This document shows, one piece after another, positions 1 to 8,060 of a DNA stretch of 46,895 nucleotides. Position numbers and translations under genes: made by a program. The stretch spans positions 1 to 46,895 of the forward strand of contig NZ_BSDJ01000047.1 of assembly GCF_027925525.1 (NCBI RefSeq). Direction: 5' to 3'. The notes below the pieces were generated by a model, which ran no database searches, was not told the origin of the DNA, and was given only the letters and a program-made list of their open reading frames with translations. This DNA is from Paenibacillus tyrphae (lineage in GTDB: Bacteria > Bacillota > Bacilli > Paenibacillales > NBRC-103111). Within the stretch, counting starts at the first letter, position 1. Each line of letters opens with the position of its first letter.

Positions 1-121
1 TAAAGCTCAATTCGTTTACTAGCTTATTTGAATCTCAAATGAGATTCGCACGTTACTCGTTGTTCAGTTTTCAAAGAGCAAGTTTGTCTTACTCAACGTT
101 GCTGCCGAAGCAGCGAGAAAT
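1..121 (-). other. rRNA operon leader (5' part, runs off left edge)
   Basis: Read on the minus strand this stretch has the look of a Bacillales 16S rRNA leader. A boxA-like antitermination sequence TGCTCTTTGAAAA lies at 68-80, followed by the ACTGAACAACGAGTAACGTG text often seen upstream of rRNA genes. Two small stems are visible: GCTGCTTCGGCAGC at 102-115 and the perfect dyad GAATCTCA-AA-TGAGATTC at 30-47. Mature 16S would begin left of base 1, so no rRNA itself is present. The identification rests on the motifs and on the tandem promoters next to it. Confidence 0.65.
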
Positions 122-151
122 AATATATCATGTTAACCACTTGAAAGTCAA
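122..151 (-). promoter_or_regulatory. rRNA promoter P2
   Basis: On the minus strand the -35 box TTGACT (146-151) is followed by an 18-base spacer and the -10 box TATATT (122-127). The spacer ends in TTAACATGA, the same text as in the P1 promoter about 130 bases upstream. Tandem strong sigma-A promoters are typical of Bacillales rRNA operons. Confidence 0.7.
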
Positions 152-254
152 TAGCATTTTTTTCTTCCAACCCGTCTCGAAAGTACGAATCAATCGAAGC
201 AGATCATCTGTTTATTTGCTTGACTCACGACCGCCTCTCAACGGCCGGAATAAC

Positions 255-283
255 AATATATCATGTTAATTGATAATAAGCAA
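255..283 (-). promoter_or_regulatory. rRNA promoter P1
   Basis: On the minus strand TTGCTT (278-283), a 17-base spacer and TATATT (255-260). It shares the core TTAACATGATATATT with P2, which suggests duplication or strong selection on the core. A GC-rich dyad near 229-247 lies between the two promoters. Confidence 0.65.
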
Positions 284-482
284 ATAACAATTTCTTCCTT
301 TTAGATAGTCACTTCTCTTTTGCATAAATGTTAGGTGCCGTTCTGTTTGAGCAAATCTGATAAAAGGAAATCCCTTTACAGAAAACTGTTTAAAGGGGTT
401 CCCCTCACCAGGTTTACATGGCTAGTTTATATTTCAATTTAAAGTCATGTCTTGATGTGAGTTATATGATCATTTGAGACAT

Positions 483-508
483 AAACAGCCCATTTTAGGC
501 TGTTTTTT
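483..508 (+). terminator. Rho-independent terminator-like hairpin
   Basis: AAACAGCC pairs with GGCTGTTT around a 7-base loop and is followed by T residues. No plus-strand gene ends here in the window, so it may be a relic of a lost gene. Confidence 0.6.
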
Positions 509-518
509 AACATCAATG

Positions 519-532
519 TGAGACTGTTTATA
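519..532. repeat. Flanking short repeat copy 1 (TGAGACTGTTTATA)
   Basis: The same 14 bases recur in inverted orientation at 7158-7171, with partial agreement in the next ten bases outward. A shorter form recurs at 7138-7150. The copies bracket the accessory block that holds the kinase fusion, the dead genes, the esterase and the beta-lactamase-like gene. They could be degraded transposon ends; no transposase remains between them. Confidence 0.35.
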
Positions 533-799
533 ATATCCGATTGGACAAACCTTATATTTTTATAAGATAACCTTAGACAAACATCATTTTCTTAGTCATC
601 TTGATAGGGGAGAACAGCAGCATAAACCAAGGGAAGTGGAGCGGTGTTCATATGCTCGGCGCCGTCTTATGCCTTAAAAAACAGTAAATGCAATTCCTTG
701 TCCGGAATTAAAGAACAAGAAATTGCAAATATTAATAACGTTCGCCGCGTACAGATCGATATAGGAATCAGGTTCGGCAGTGGCAGTTATCATCCGGGT

Positions 800-2581
800 T
801 TATTCGATGATTCCAAGTTCCAAAGCTTTCATAACAGCTTCTTCCTTGTTGCTGACGCCAAGCTTAGTATTAACTGAGCTGGCGTAGTTTCTGACCGTGC
901 CGACCGACAAATACAATTTGGACGCTATCGTCTTGTACCGGTGACCTTTGGCGACAAGCTGCAATATTTCGATTTCTCTGGGTGTCAAATCATAGGTATC
1001 AGCCGTATTCGATCGCGGTAATACGCTGCTCTCATCGAGCTTTTCAAATATTTTGCGGGACATTCCCTGTTCGATCAACGTGTCTCCACGGTGAATAATC
1101 CGTATCTTATTAGCTAACTCAAGTGGCTCCGTCGTTTTCAGCAGGAAACCGTCCGCGCCGTTGCGCAGTAAATCCCGCGCTTGCTCGCTATCCTGAAACG
1201 TGGTGAAAATCAATACCCGGATATGAGGCCACTGCTCCTTGATGATCGTGGTCGCTTCCGCTCCACCCTTGCGCGGCATGTCCAAATCCATGAGCACCAC
1301 GTGAGGCTGAAGACGTCCGCACAAGTCGACAGCTTGCTCGCCGTCCTCAGCCAAGCCGGCTATGACCAAATCCGGGAATTTGTCCAGCAGCGTCCGCAAA
1401 CTTTCTCGAATAAACGGTTGGTCATCGACAATCAGCAAGCGTATCTCCTCTTCCAACGTCTCCGCTTGTCGGGGCAAAGTACAAGTGACCCGTGTCCCGT
1501 CCCCCGGTTTCGTAAAAACGGATACTTGGCCCTGCAAATTCATCGCTCGTTCCTTCATCGCGTTAATGCCGAACCCCTCGCGCCACTCTTCCATCCCTCG
1601 CCCGTTGTCCTGCACCTCAAGCCTCGTAAATTGCTGTTCGAATTGTAGTGAAACGGTCATTTCCGTCGCCTCGCCGTGACGAACGGCATTTGTAAGCGAC
1701 TCTTGCATACAGCGAGTCAAGGCCATTTTCGCTTGCCGTGACAACATATACTCCTCTCCCAACACTCGGAAAATGACATTGACCTGGGCATGCTCCTGAA
1801 ATTCATCTCCAAGCAGCTGCAGAGACTGAATCAGCGAATCCTCTGCTGATCCCATTTGATGCAAATAGCCCCTCACTTCCTCGATGCTTTTGCGGCCCAG
1901 TTCAAGCAAGGAATCTAGTCTTTGTATGCCTGTTTCGGTAACAAGCTCGGCACGCAATGTCTCCATTCCCATGATGATGGAAGTATACGCATGCCCAACC
2001 GTATCGTGGAGCTCCCGCGACAGCCTATTTCGTTCTTCCGTCAGCGTAATGCGCTCGATCTGGGACATATATTGCTCGAGCACCGCGTTTTGCTTACGAA
2101 TCGTTTCATTTTGCCGATGATTGACGATCAATAAATGAAAGGCGAAGCCCATCACATAAGCAAGCCCATAATAACTGATCGTAATCCAGTAATCGTTGCT
2201 TTGCGCTACCGTATAGAACAAGGCGGGGAAAATAAGGATCGTGGCCGGAGCTGTCCAACGATAAGATCGGTGGGCGCTATTCGCCGCGATGAGAAACGCA
2301 GAGACAAGAAATGAGACGAAAGCAACAGGGAACAATGAAGTTAAATAGATGCACAGTCCGCCATAGATCAGCATTTCCGTGAACAGGTAGTATTTATAAC
2401 TGAGCTGCAAGCAAAGCCAAGGAATGGAGAAGGCAGCGATTCCCCAGAAAACAACGATCCAAAGCGGTAGTGTCAAACCTTCCTGAACACTGATCATCGT
2501 GATGATGAGCGTAGTGCTGTTTATAAAGCGGGTCGCCAACATAATCCAGTCATACCATATCCACCGTTTAACGATGTCCAT
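800..2581 (-). CDS. Fused NarL-type sensor kinase-response regulator
   Basis: Signal-transduction protein of about 593 residues. Residues 1-155 hold several hydrophobic membrane segments. A HisKA_3 dimerisation domain follows with the phospho-acceptor motif ELHDTVGH (His about 193), then a HATPase domain with DNGRGM and EGFGINAMKERA. From about residue 377 a complete response regulator follows in the same frame: VDD acidic pocket, VVLMDLDMP acceptor (Asp about 433) and a C-terminal LuxR-type helix-turn-helix (LTPREIEILQLVAKG). Kinase and NarL-type regulator are normally separate, often overlapping genes. A TTG codon at 1456 sits at the exact place where a free regulator would begin. The ATG at 2581 was chosen; a TTG lies one codon upstream. 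It follows the sensor-domain gene by about 49 bases, so the two probably form one operon. The signal sensed is unknown. Confidence 0.85.
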   Translation of the reverse strand: MDIVKRWIWYDWIMLATRFINSTTLIITMISVQEGLTLPLWIVVFWGIAAFSIPWLCLQLSYKYYLFTEMLIYGGLCIYLTSLFPVAFVSFLVSAFLIAANSAHRSYRWTAPATILIFPALFYTVAQSNDYWITISYYGLAYVMGFAFHLLIVNHRQNETIRKQNAVLEQYMSQIERITLTEERNRLSRELHDTVGHAYTSIIMGMETLRAELVTETGIQRLDSLLELGRKSIEEVRGYLHQMGSAEDSLIQSLQLLGDEFQEHAQVNVIFRVLGEEYMLSRQAKMALTRCMQESLTNAVRHGEATEMTVSLQFEQQFTRLEVQDNGRGMEEWREGFGINAMKERAMNLQGQVSVFTKPGDGTRVTCTLPRQAETLEEEIRLLIVDDQPFIRESLRTLLDKFPDLVIAGLAEDGEQAVDLCGRLQPHVVLMDLDMPRKGGAEATTIIKEQWPHIRVLIFTTFQDSEQARDLLRNGADGFLLKTTEPLELANKIRIIHRGDTLIEQGMSRKIFEKLDESSVLPRSNTADTYDLTPREIEILQLVAKGHRYKTIASKLYLSVGTVRNYASSVNTKLGVSNKEEAVMKALELGIIE

Positions 2582-2630
2582 CAATTCGTTTCAACCCCTG
2601 TTATCCAACGTCTGATATTTTTCATAGCTA

Positions 2631-3215
2631 TCATCTTAACTGTCGAATCATGATGCGAGTATAACCTCCGATTGATTTCACCAAGCGATCGGCTAGCTTG
2701 AAGCTGATCAAAGCAAATGCGGCTCCGACCGCCATTACAATGAGCGATTTTGCCAAAGTATCTACACGCATAATAATAACATTCATATCAATGTAACGAT
2801 ACAGCAGTGGAGTCAGGAGTAACATAAAAGGAGCTACATAGAGCGCTGCGGCACTGACGAGGCTGATAAGCCCAATCACTAATTTCTGCATCAACCAATA
2901 GACGGCGACCCAATTGCGACGATCCGTCAGCTCGGATTTGGCTTGAGTCCACACCGATCCTTCCGTTGTCGCTTTCTTGTCGTATGGGGCAATCGTAACA
3001 TCGGTATAAATTTTTGTTTGCGTTCGCTCAAATTGAATAAACGTTGCAGTTGTTCGTAAAACATGAGTGACTAAAGGAATGCCAATGACTGTAAAAGAAA
3101 GGCTTAAACTAAACGATAGAGCAACCAGATAGAAGCAAAAGTAAAACAAACCTGTAGCAAAAGTCAATAATAAAAAATAACCATTTTGGATGAAACCTGT
3201 CACAATGTTCTTCAT
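2631..3215 (-). CDS. Sensor-domain membrane protein (stand-alone)
   Basis: A 194-residue membrane protein with hydrophobic segments near residues 10-50, 105-135 and 150-170. The pattern of a long N-terminal double membrane span, a short soluble middle part and a second pair of spans resembles the putative 'Sensor' domain usually fused to the N-terminus of NarL-type kinases in Gram-positive bacteria. Here it is a separate protein directly upstream of the kinase-regulator fusion, so it may be the input subunit of that system (inference). The start is the ATG at 3215, with GAGAGGAG about ten bases upstream. Function is not proven. Confidence 0.65.
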   Translation of the reverse strand: MKNIVTGFIQNGYFLLLTFATGLFYFCFYLVALSFSLSLSFTVIGIPLVTHVLRTTATFIQFERTQTKIYTDVTIAPYDKKATTEGSVWTQAKSELTDRRNWVAVYWLMQKLVIGLISLVSAAALYVAPFMLLLTPLLYRYIDMNVIIMRVDTLAKSLIVMAVGAAFALISFKLADRLVKSIGGYTRIMIRQLR

Positions 3216-3560
3216 AGGTTCATCGCTCCTCTCCAGTAATACCCGTATCGTACAGCTTCCTGTGTCATTTGCGCCAGTGTAAAAATGTCATGTGATACTT
3301 TCCAAAGAGAGGATTATCCCGAAAACAAAAAAACAGCTGTTTAATCGGCATTCAAGAGATTGTATTATTGTCATCGGACAAAGACGTTTCGCAATTTCGA
3401 ACCCAAAGAACCTTCATGATCTCCCACTTCGCTTCGGTAATTTGAGGTATGTGCTTCAATGGAGCGTTGACTCCTCTCTGGATAAATTGACTACTTGCGT
3501 AATCCAAAATAACATATTACAAACGTAGTCCTGGATTGTCAAATGATAAGTTATTTGGAT
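3216..3560. other. Gene-free spacer with an inverted repeat
   Basis: No supported gene. Near its left end is the upstream region of the sensor protein gene. At 3501-3513 and 3550-3561 lie inverted copies of AATCCAAATAAC (one extra A in the left copy), separated by 36 bases. The right copy ends where the decayed esterase fragment loses its reading frame. It may be a hairpin or a remnant of an insertion boundary. Confidence 0.4.
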
Positions 3561-4058
3561 TCAGTCAACGAAATGATTTGTTTTCGCGGTGTGGCCGTTG
3601 TGCGCCCAGACGATCGACTTCCCAAATTTCTCCTCCGTCCATCTGGCATTTTCGTACATCGCAATATCATACTGATTGTAAAAGTCTTTAGGTTTCTCCG
3701 GTAAGTATCCCATCATTTTGGTAAACTGTTCGATGACGGCAGCATACTGTTCGATCCAGGTGAATTCTGGGGATTCCCCGTTCAATTGTATTCTGTTCGA
3801 GCAACCTACGAATTTCTTCGGTGTCTTCATGATATTTGTTTTTCATTTCTTCCGAAAGATTCATGTAAATGTAACGCATCCTTCGTTCGGAGATAAGGTC
3901 TTTAAACTTATCGTTCAAAAGTGGCACAAGTTCCGGTTTATGCAGTTGCACATACTCTATGATTGATTCATAGACATTTTCGCTAATCGTTTTCACATGC
4001 CTATGATACGCACTTTTTGATCATTGTCTGGATTGTTATTATAGACCCGAATCCATTC
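3561..4058 (-). pseudogene. Decayed erythromycin-esterase-family gene fragment
   Basis: Three stretches in different frames match consecutive parts of the intact esterase encoded at 4500-5855. These are EWIRVYNNNPDNDQKVRIIGM (from 4058), the part starting KTISENVYESIIEYVQLHKPEL (from about 3996), and RIQLNGESPEFTWIEQ through DIAMYENARWTEEKFGKSIVWAHNGH (to about 3570). Frame breaks lie near 3996 and 3796. Both the N-terminal catalytic part and the C-terminal part are missing. The fragment abuts the M81 peptidase fragment at 4058-4060, so a rearrangement joined two gene pieces. It is a dead paralogue on the opposite strand to the live gene. Confidence 0.8.
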
Positions 4059-4059
4059 A

Positions 4060-4354
4060 AAGATGTCGGATCGAGCCATCCGAGACCGAGTCCGACACGC
4101 CCGCCTTCACCTGCTTCGAACACATCTCCCACGCTGCCGCATCAACGATGACGGCAACAAGCGTCTCCCGCCAACCCAACTCTAGCAGCCGCTTCAGAAC
4201 GAGGGTCAAATCCATGCTAGCGCCTGCCGCGGGTTATCGCCGGTATCCGACAAAATGACCGATCTCGGCGCCTCCTCTGCCGCCGCTTGTAACGCATCAT
4301 CCAAGGAATAAGCTTCTGTCGTGAAGCCGAATTGCTCACTTCGGTCCCAGAAAG
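4060..4354 (-). pseudogene. M81 (MlrC-like) metallopeptidase fragment
   Basis: On the minus strand the translation FWDRSEQFGFTTEAYSLDDA, then SVILSDTGDNP, resembles the region of M81-family proteins (microcystinase MlrC relatives) that carries the conserved S/D-D-x-x-DNP motif. After DNP the frame shifts by one base. The continuation AAGASMDLTLVLKRLLELG matches the usual GASGD-T-x-x-L stretch, running on to about 4075. Only about 95 codons remain and no start or end of the family is present. Its GC-rich codon use differs from the AT-rich esterase genes around it. It is a non-functional remnant. Confidence 0.65.
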
Positions 4355-4412
4355 CATTGGGCGATGAGCCGTCATATGACAGTAAATACGCGTCATGGTG
4401 ACATAATGCATC

Positions 4413-4442
4413 TTGGCAGTATGACAATTACTTTGCAATACT
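4413..4442 (+). promoter_or_regulatory. Possible promoter of the esterase gene
   Basis: TTGGCA (4413-4418), an 18-base spacer and AATACT (4437-4442), located 58 bases before the ATG of the esterase. The match is moderate and it is the best candidate in this upstream region. Confidence 0.35.
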
Positions 4443-4499
4443 CGGGGAGACAAATCGCTTCGCAACGAATGTCAAACAATAACCCTAGGGAGGAAAAAA

Positions 4500-5855
4500 A
4501 TGAACAAGAAATTATTAACGAGGCTGGCGCTTACTACAATATGTAGTATAAGTTTGGCCGGTTGTTCCACAGAAGAAATCCCATCAACACCATCCAGTTC
4601 GGGCAATACGCCTGCATCTAAACTTGAAACTGACATGAAGGACAACCAGACTCCATTACAGTGGCTGGAGAAGAATGCAATCAAATTAACAACAACTGAG
4701 CCTCGTGCTTCTTTGGAAGATTTACAACCACTTAAAGAGATGATAGGATCCGCTTCTATTGTTGGTTTAGGCGAAGCTTCTCATGGCATGCATGAAATCT
4801 TCACAATGAAACAACGTATCGTACAGTATATGGTTACGGAATTGGGGTTTACAAACCTTGTCTTAGAAGAGAACTGGGGGAACGGATTGATGCTTGATCG
4901 CTATGTTCTTACAGGTGAAGGGCATCCAAGCAAAAATCTCAGCCCCACGTTTAACAATAAAGAAGAGACACAGATGTTGGAATGGATTCGTGACTACAAT
5001 GCCAATCCCAAACATGTCAACAAAGTACGTGTAATCGGGATGGATCAACAAAAATTAGATGAACATGTGTTTAACAAAATTTCGGACTATATCCAACAAT
5101 ATCATCCGAATTTGATTTCTCAATTAAATGGCAAAATGAAAGAGCTTATTCCCGCAACAAAAGATGAGCAAAGTTTTGCGGAACTGCCCAAAGATGAGAA
5201 AGAAAAGCATCTTTCCAATGCCCGGTCTATTATTGAGCTGCTAGAAAAAAATGAAGCTAATACCGGCAAGCAAAAAGAAGATTACGCATGGGCATTGCAT
5301 AGCGCCCGTATTATCGAGCAATTTATTTATATGTTTGCAGCTGAAGAACAGCCGGAGTTCTTCTTAAGACATGATATTGCAATGTATGAAAATGCGAAGT
5401 GGACACAAGAGCAATGGGGGAAAACCATTGTATGGGGTCATAACGGACATATATCCAAAACCAATATTCTTCCATTCGTATATCCGGAGATGTCAGGACA
5501 ACATTTGGCTAAACATTACGGCGACAAATACGTATCCATCGGGACTTCAATCAATTCAGGTTCATATAACGGTATTAATGAAAGCGGCAAATTCGGTCCT
5601 TACGGAACGGTTAAAAGCGATGACCCCAATAGTATTAACTATACCTTCGGACAAGTCAAACAAGATCAATTTTTTGTAGACTTGCGCAAAGCAAGCGGTT
5701 CGGTGAAAACTTGGTTAGATGAAACCCGTCCTCTATTTGCCGGAATAACAAAATTGGGACCTCAAGTACCTTTGTTTGTAGACGCTGCATTCGGCAAGAC
5801 ATTTGACATCTTTTTCTATATCAATAAGGTCACTCCATCACAAATGAATGAATAA
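4500..5855 (+). CDS. Erythromycin esterase family lipoprotein
   Basis: A 451-residue protein. Residues 1-22 form a lipoprotein signal ending in the lipobox LAGC (Cys22), so it is predicted to be anchored on the outer face of the membrane. GLGEASHGMHE (Glu92, His95) matches the catalytic GLGEATHG motif of Ere-type macrolide esterases, and VWGHNGH further on supplies the conserved second histidine region. Family members hydrolyse the macrolactone ring; whether this one acts on macrolides or on another ester is not known. The start is fixed by AGGGAGG seven to eight bases upstream of the ATG. A beta-lactamase-like gene follows 33 bases later and may be co-transcribed. Base use is more AT-rich than in the genes after 7200. 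Confidence 0.85.
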   Translation: MNKKLLTRLALTTICSISLAGCSTEEIPSTPSSSGNTPASKLETDMKDNQTPLQWLEKNAIKLTTTEPRASLEDLQPLKEMIGSASIVGLGEASHGMHEIFTMKQRIVQYMVTELGFTNLVLEENWGNGLMLDRYVLTGEGHPSKNLSPTFNNKEETQMLEWIRDYNANPKHVNKVRVIGMDQQKLDEHVFNKISDYIQQYHPNLISQLNGKMKELIPATKDEQSFAELPKDEKEKHLSNARSIIELLEKNEANTGKQKEDYAWALHSARIIEQFIYMFAAEEQPEFFLRHDIAMYENAKWTQEQWGKTIVWGHNGHISKTNILPFVYPEMSGQHLAKHYGDKYVSIGTSINSGSYNGINESGKFGPYGTVKSDDPNSINYTFGQVKQDQFFVDLRKASGSVKTWLDETRPLFAGITKLGPQVPLFVDAAFGKTFDIFFYINKVTPSQMNE

Positions 5856-5888
5856 TACGACGATTCCATAATCAAAAGGAGAAACGAA

Positions 5889-7037
5889 ATGAACAAAATT
5901 TCTATGCTCACTGTATCGACAATGATTACCGCGACTCTATTACTGCCATTACAAGGAACTGGTATTGCAAAGCAGGCGGATCCCCTCGTTACTACTTACA
6001 GTCAAGATTCGCAGACCAAAGCCAAGCAACTTATCGATGAAGCTGCTAACCAACAAAATATACCGGGCATAATTGTAGCTTCCTTAAACAAAGGATCAAA
6101 ATGGGCATATGCTTCCGGTGAAGCAAGCATTTACGGTACTGACCCGGTTAAGACGAACTTTACTTTCCGGATCGGTAGTCTAACAAAGACGTTTACTGCA
6201 ATGGTCGTTCTTCAGCTTGTTGATGAACAAAAACTGAACCTGGATGACACGATAGAAAAATGGCTGCCTGATGTTGTTAAGGGTACTGAATATGAAGGGG
6301 ATCATATCACGATTCGGCAACTATTAAACCAAACAAGCGGTATTCCTGACTATTCAGATCACCAGGATTTTCTCGATAAATTTCTCCCAAACCCGTTACA
6401 TTCCTTTACTGCTGACGAATTAGTTCGTACTGGACTGAACATGAAGGCAATCTCTAAGCCTGGAGAGAAATGGGTTTATTCCAATACGAATACGGTACTG
6501 GCAGGGATGATTATTAAGAAGGCTACTGGAGAAACATACGGGGAACATATTAGGAAACGTTTCATAGCTCCCCTTAAGCTAACGAGCACTTATGTACCCG
6601 ACGACTACTCGTTTATTCCAGGTGAACATGCACGAGGATACTTCGTACTCGACGGTCAATTCATAGACAGAACCGAAATGAATCCCTCTTGGGCAGATGC
6701 TGCGGGATCTATGATCTCCACAGCGGATGATATGAATACATTCTTCCATGCTATACTTAGTGGCAAGCTATTAAAACCAGCTACTTTAGATCAGATGTTA
6801 ACTGGGGTTGAATCTCCAGCAGGTGAATACGGCTTGGGGATCGCTGGAATAAAGCTGACGAATGGTATTACGATTTGGGGGCATGGCGGCAACGTTCCAG
6901 GATTCGCAACGTTCACAGGTGGAACTCGCGGCGGGGATTATGTACAAACCCTTAATATCAATGCGATGCCTTCTGATAATACGTTGCCTCTTTCCAAAAG
7001 CATTGCCGAGCAACTCATTTGCTCTTCATCACATTAA
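5889..7037 (+). CDS. Secreted serine beta-lactamase/DD-peptidase-like hydrolase
   Basis: A 382-residue member of the class C beta-lactamase/esterase superfamily. The N-terminal 25-28 residues look like a Sec signal peptide. The catalytic signatures are in order: SLTK (97-100, the SxxK nucleophile and base), YSN (197-199) and HGG (332-334, the KTG equivalent). Such proteins act on cell-wall peptides, beta-lactams or esters, and the sequence alone does not decide which. The ATG has AAAGGAG eight bases upstream. It lies 33 bases after the esterase gene and is followed by a long hairpin, consistent with a two-gene accessory operon. Confidence 0.85.
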   Translation: MNKISMLTVSTMITATLLLPLQGTGIAKQADPLVTTYSQDSQTKAKQLIDEAANQQNIPGIIVASLNKGSKWAYASGEASIYGTDPVKTNFTFRIGSLTKTFTAMVVLQLVDEQKLNLDDTIEKWLPDVVKGTEYEGDHITIRQLLNQTSGIPDYSDHQDFLDKFLPNPLHSFTADELVRTGLNMKAISKPGEKWVYSNTNTVLAGMIIKKATGETYGEHIRKRFIAPLKLTSTYVPDDYSFIPGEHARGYFVLDGQFIDRTEMNPSWADAAGSMISTADDMNTFFHAILSGKLLKPATLDQMLTGVESPAGEYGLGIAGIKLTNGITIWGHGGNVPGFATFTGGTRGGDYVQTLNINAMPSDNTLPLSKSIAEQLICSSSH

Positions 7038-7043
7038 GAACAC

Positions 7044-7089
7044 CAGCAAGCTGGCACCGGAAATTTCCTATTCCGGTGCCAGCTTGCTG
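7044..7089 (+). terminator. Long perfect hairpin after the beta-lactamase-like gene
   Basis: A perfect 19-base stem (7044-7062 with 7071-7089, beginning CAGCAAGCTGGC) with an 8-base loop. It starts seven bases after the stop codon. A U-tract is absent, so it may act as a terminator or as an RNA-stabilising 3' end. Confidence 0.5.
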
Positions 7090-7137
7090 CCATTTCGGCC
7101 CCGACCGTTTCCTCTGCCCGCGACGGAATGTCCGAGA

Positions 7138-7171
7138 TAAACAGTCTCAAACTATCTTATAAACAGTCTCA
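7138..7171. repeat. Flanking short repeat, two tandem copies (ATAAACAGTCTCA)
   Basis: Two direct copies of ATAAACAGTCTCAA (7137-7150 and 7159-7172) lie about 21 bases apart. The second, extended to TATAAACAGTCTCA at 7158-7171, is the exact reverse complement of 519-532. It marks the right boundary of the accessory block. Confidence 0.35.
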
Positions 7172-7209
7172 ATTTACGTTATAACTCACAACTTGATACA
7201 TTAGTTGTC

Positions 7210-8043
7210 TCACAGCCCCCGCTGCCGCATCGCCTCGAACAGAACGACGGTAGCGGCCATCGCCGCGTTCAGCGATTCGGCGCTTCCCTTCATCGGGATA
7301 AGCACCTGATGCCGGGCGAGCTGCCGAACTTCTTCGGAGACGCCTTGCCCTTCGTTGCCGATGACAAACCACGTAGATTTGCGAAAATCGTGCTCGTAGC
7401 AGCTAACCGCTCCTTGCAAGCTTGTAGCGACAACCTGTACACCGGACTCGGCCGCCCGCGGCAGCCATTCGGTCAAGTCGCCTTGGACGATCGGCAGATG
7501 AAAAAGCGACCCCATTGTCGAGCGCACCGTTTTCGGGTTATACAGATCGACGGTCCCTTTGCCGAGCAGTACGCCGGAGGCGCCGACCGCATCCGCGCTG
7601 CGGATGATCGTGCCCAGATTGCCGGGGTCTTGGATGCCGTCGATGACGACGACCAGCCCGTTCGGCTCACTGGCCGCGAGCAGATCGCTTCCGCGCCACG
7701 GCAGCTTCGGGACGACCGCGAATACGGGCTGCGGCGTCTCAGTGTCCGTGCATTTGGCCAGCACGGCTTCCGTTACCGGGACGCATTCCGCTCCTTTGGC
7801 CGCCGCATCCTCCAGCAGCCCGGCAATCGCTTGCTTCTTATCAGCGGCGTAAACCAATACCTCGGGCACCAGGTCGCCGGTGCGGAGCGCCTCCTGCACG
7901 AGATGGACGCCTTCGATCAGGAAGCGCCCCTGCTTGTCCCTCCCTTTACGGCTGAGCAGCTCGGTCCACTGCTTTACCCGCGGGTTTTGAACCGAGCTAA
8001 GGATGGCCGATTCACTGGAAACTGTCTTTTTTTTATCGTTCAT
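7210..8043 (-). CDS. SpoU/TrmH-family RNA 2'-O-methyltransferase
   Basis: A 277-residue protein. The N-terminal part (SSVQNPRVKQWTEL, then GRFLIEGVHLVQEA) is the RNA-binding substrate domain of SpoU methylases. The C-terminal SPOUT knot follows with its three motifs: DPGNLGTIIRSADA, FVIGNEGQG and PMKGSAESLNAAMA. It uses S-adenosylmethionine to methylate a ribose in rRNA or tRNA; the exact target is not evident, and it resembles the YsgA/RlmB group. It begins 17 bases after the KtrA-type gene, so the two are probably co-transcribed. Confidence 0.88.
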   Translation of the reverse strand: MNDKKKTVSSESAILSSVQNPRVKQWTELLSRKGRDKQGRFLIEGVHLVQEALRTGDLVPEVLVYAADKKQAIAGLLEDAAAKGAECVPVTEAVLAKCTDTETPQPVFAVVPKLPWRGSDLLAASEPNGLVVVIDGIQDPGNLGTIIRSADAVGASGVLLGKGTVDLYNPKTVRSTMGSLFHLPIVQGDLTEWLPRAAESGVQVVATSLQGAVSCYEHDFRKSTWFVIGNEGQGVSEEVRQLARHQVLIPMKGSAESLNAAMAATVVLFEAMRQRGL

Positions 8044-8060
8044 ACGATTTCTTTTGCCCT

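Larger units (their letters stand above)
284..799. other. Gene-free spacer between rRNA promoter and accessory block
   Basis: No convincing coding region is visible on either strand. It holds a terminator-like hairpin at 483-508, a copy of the flanking repeat TGAGACTGTTTATA at 519-532, and a long stem at 689-727 with 13-base arms (one mismatch) and a 13-base loop. That stem lies just past the 3' end of the kinase-regulator gene and may help end its transcript, although it lacks a U-tract. Confidence 0.5.

Noticed and set aside
39..269. Plus-strand frame of 76 codons
   Set aside because: It covers the rRNA leader and promoters, has no ribosome site and low-complexity residues.
644..877. Plus-strand frame of 77 codons
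   Set aside because: No ribosome site; it overlaps the 3' end of the kinase fusion and a long hairpin.
3292..3528. Plus-strand frame of 78 codons in the spacer
   Set aside because: No family resemblance and no ribosome site before the start; AT-rich spacer sequence gives such frames by chance.
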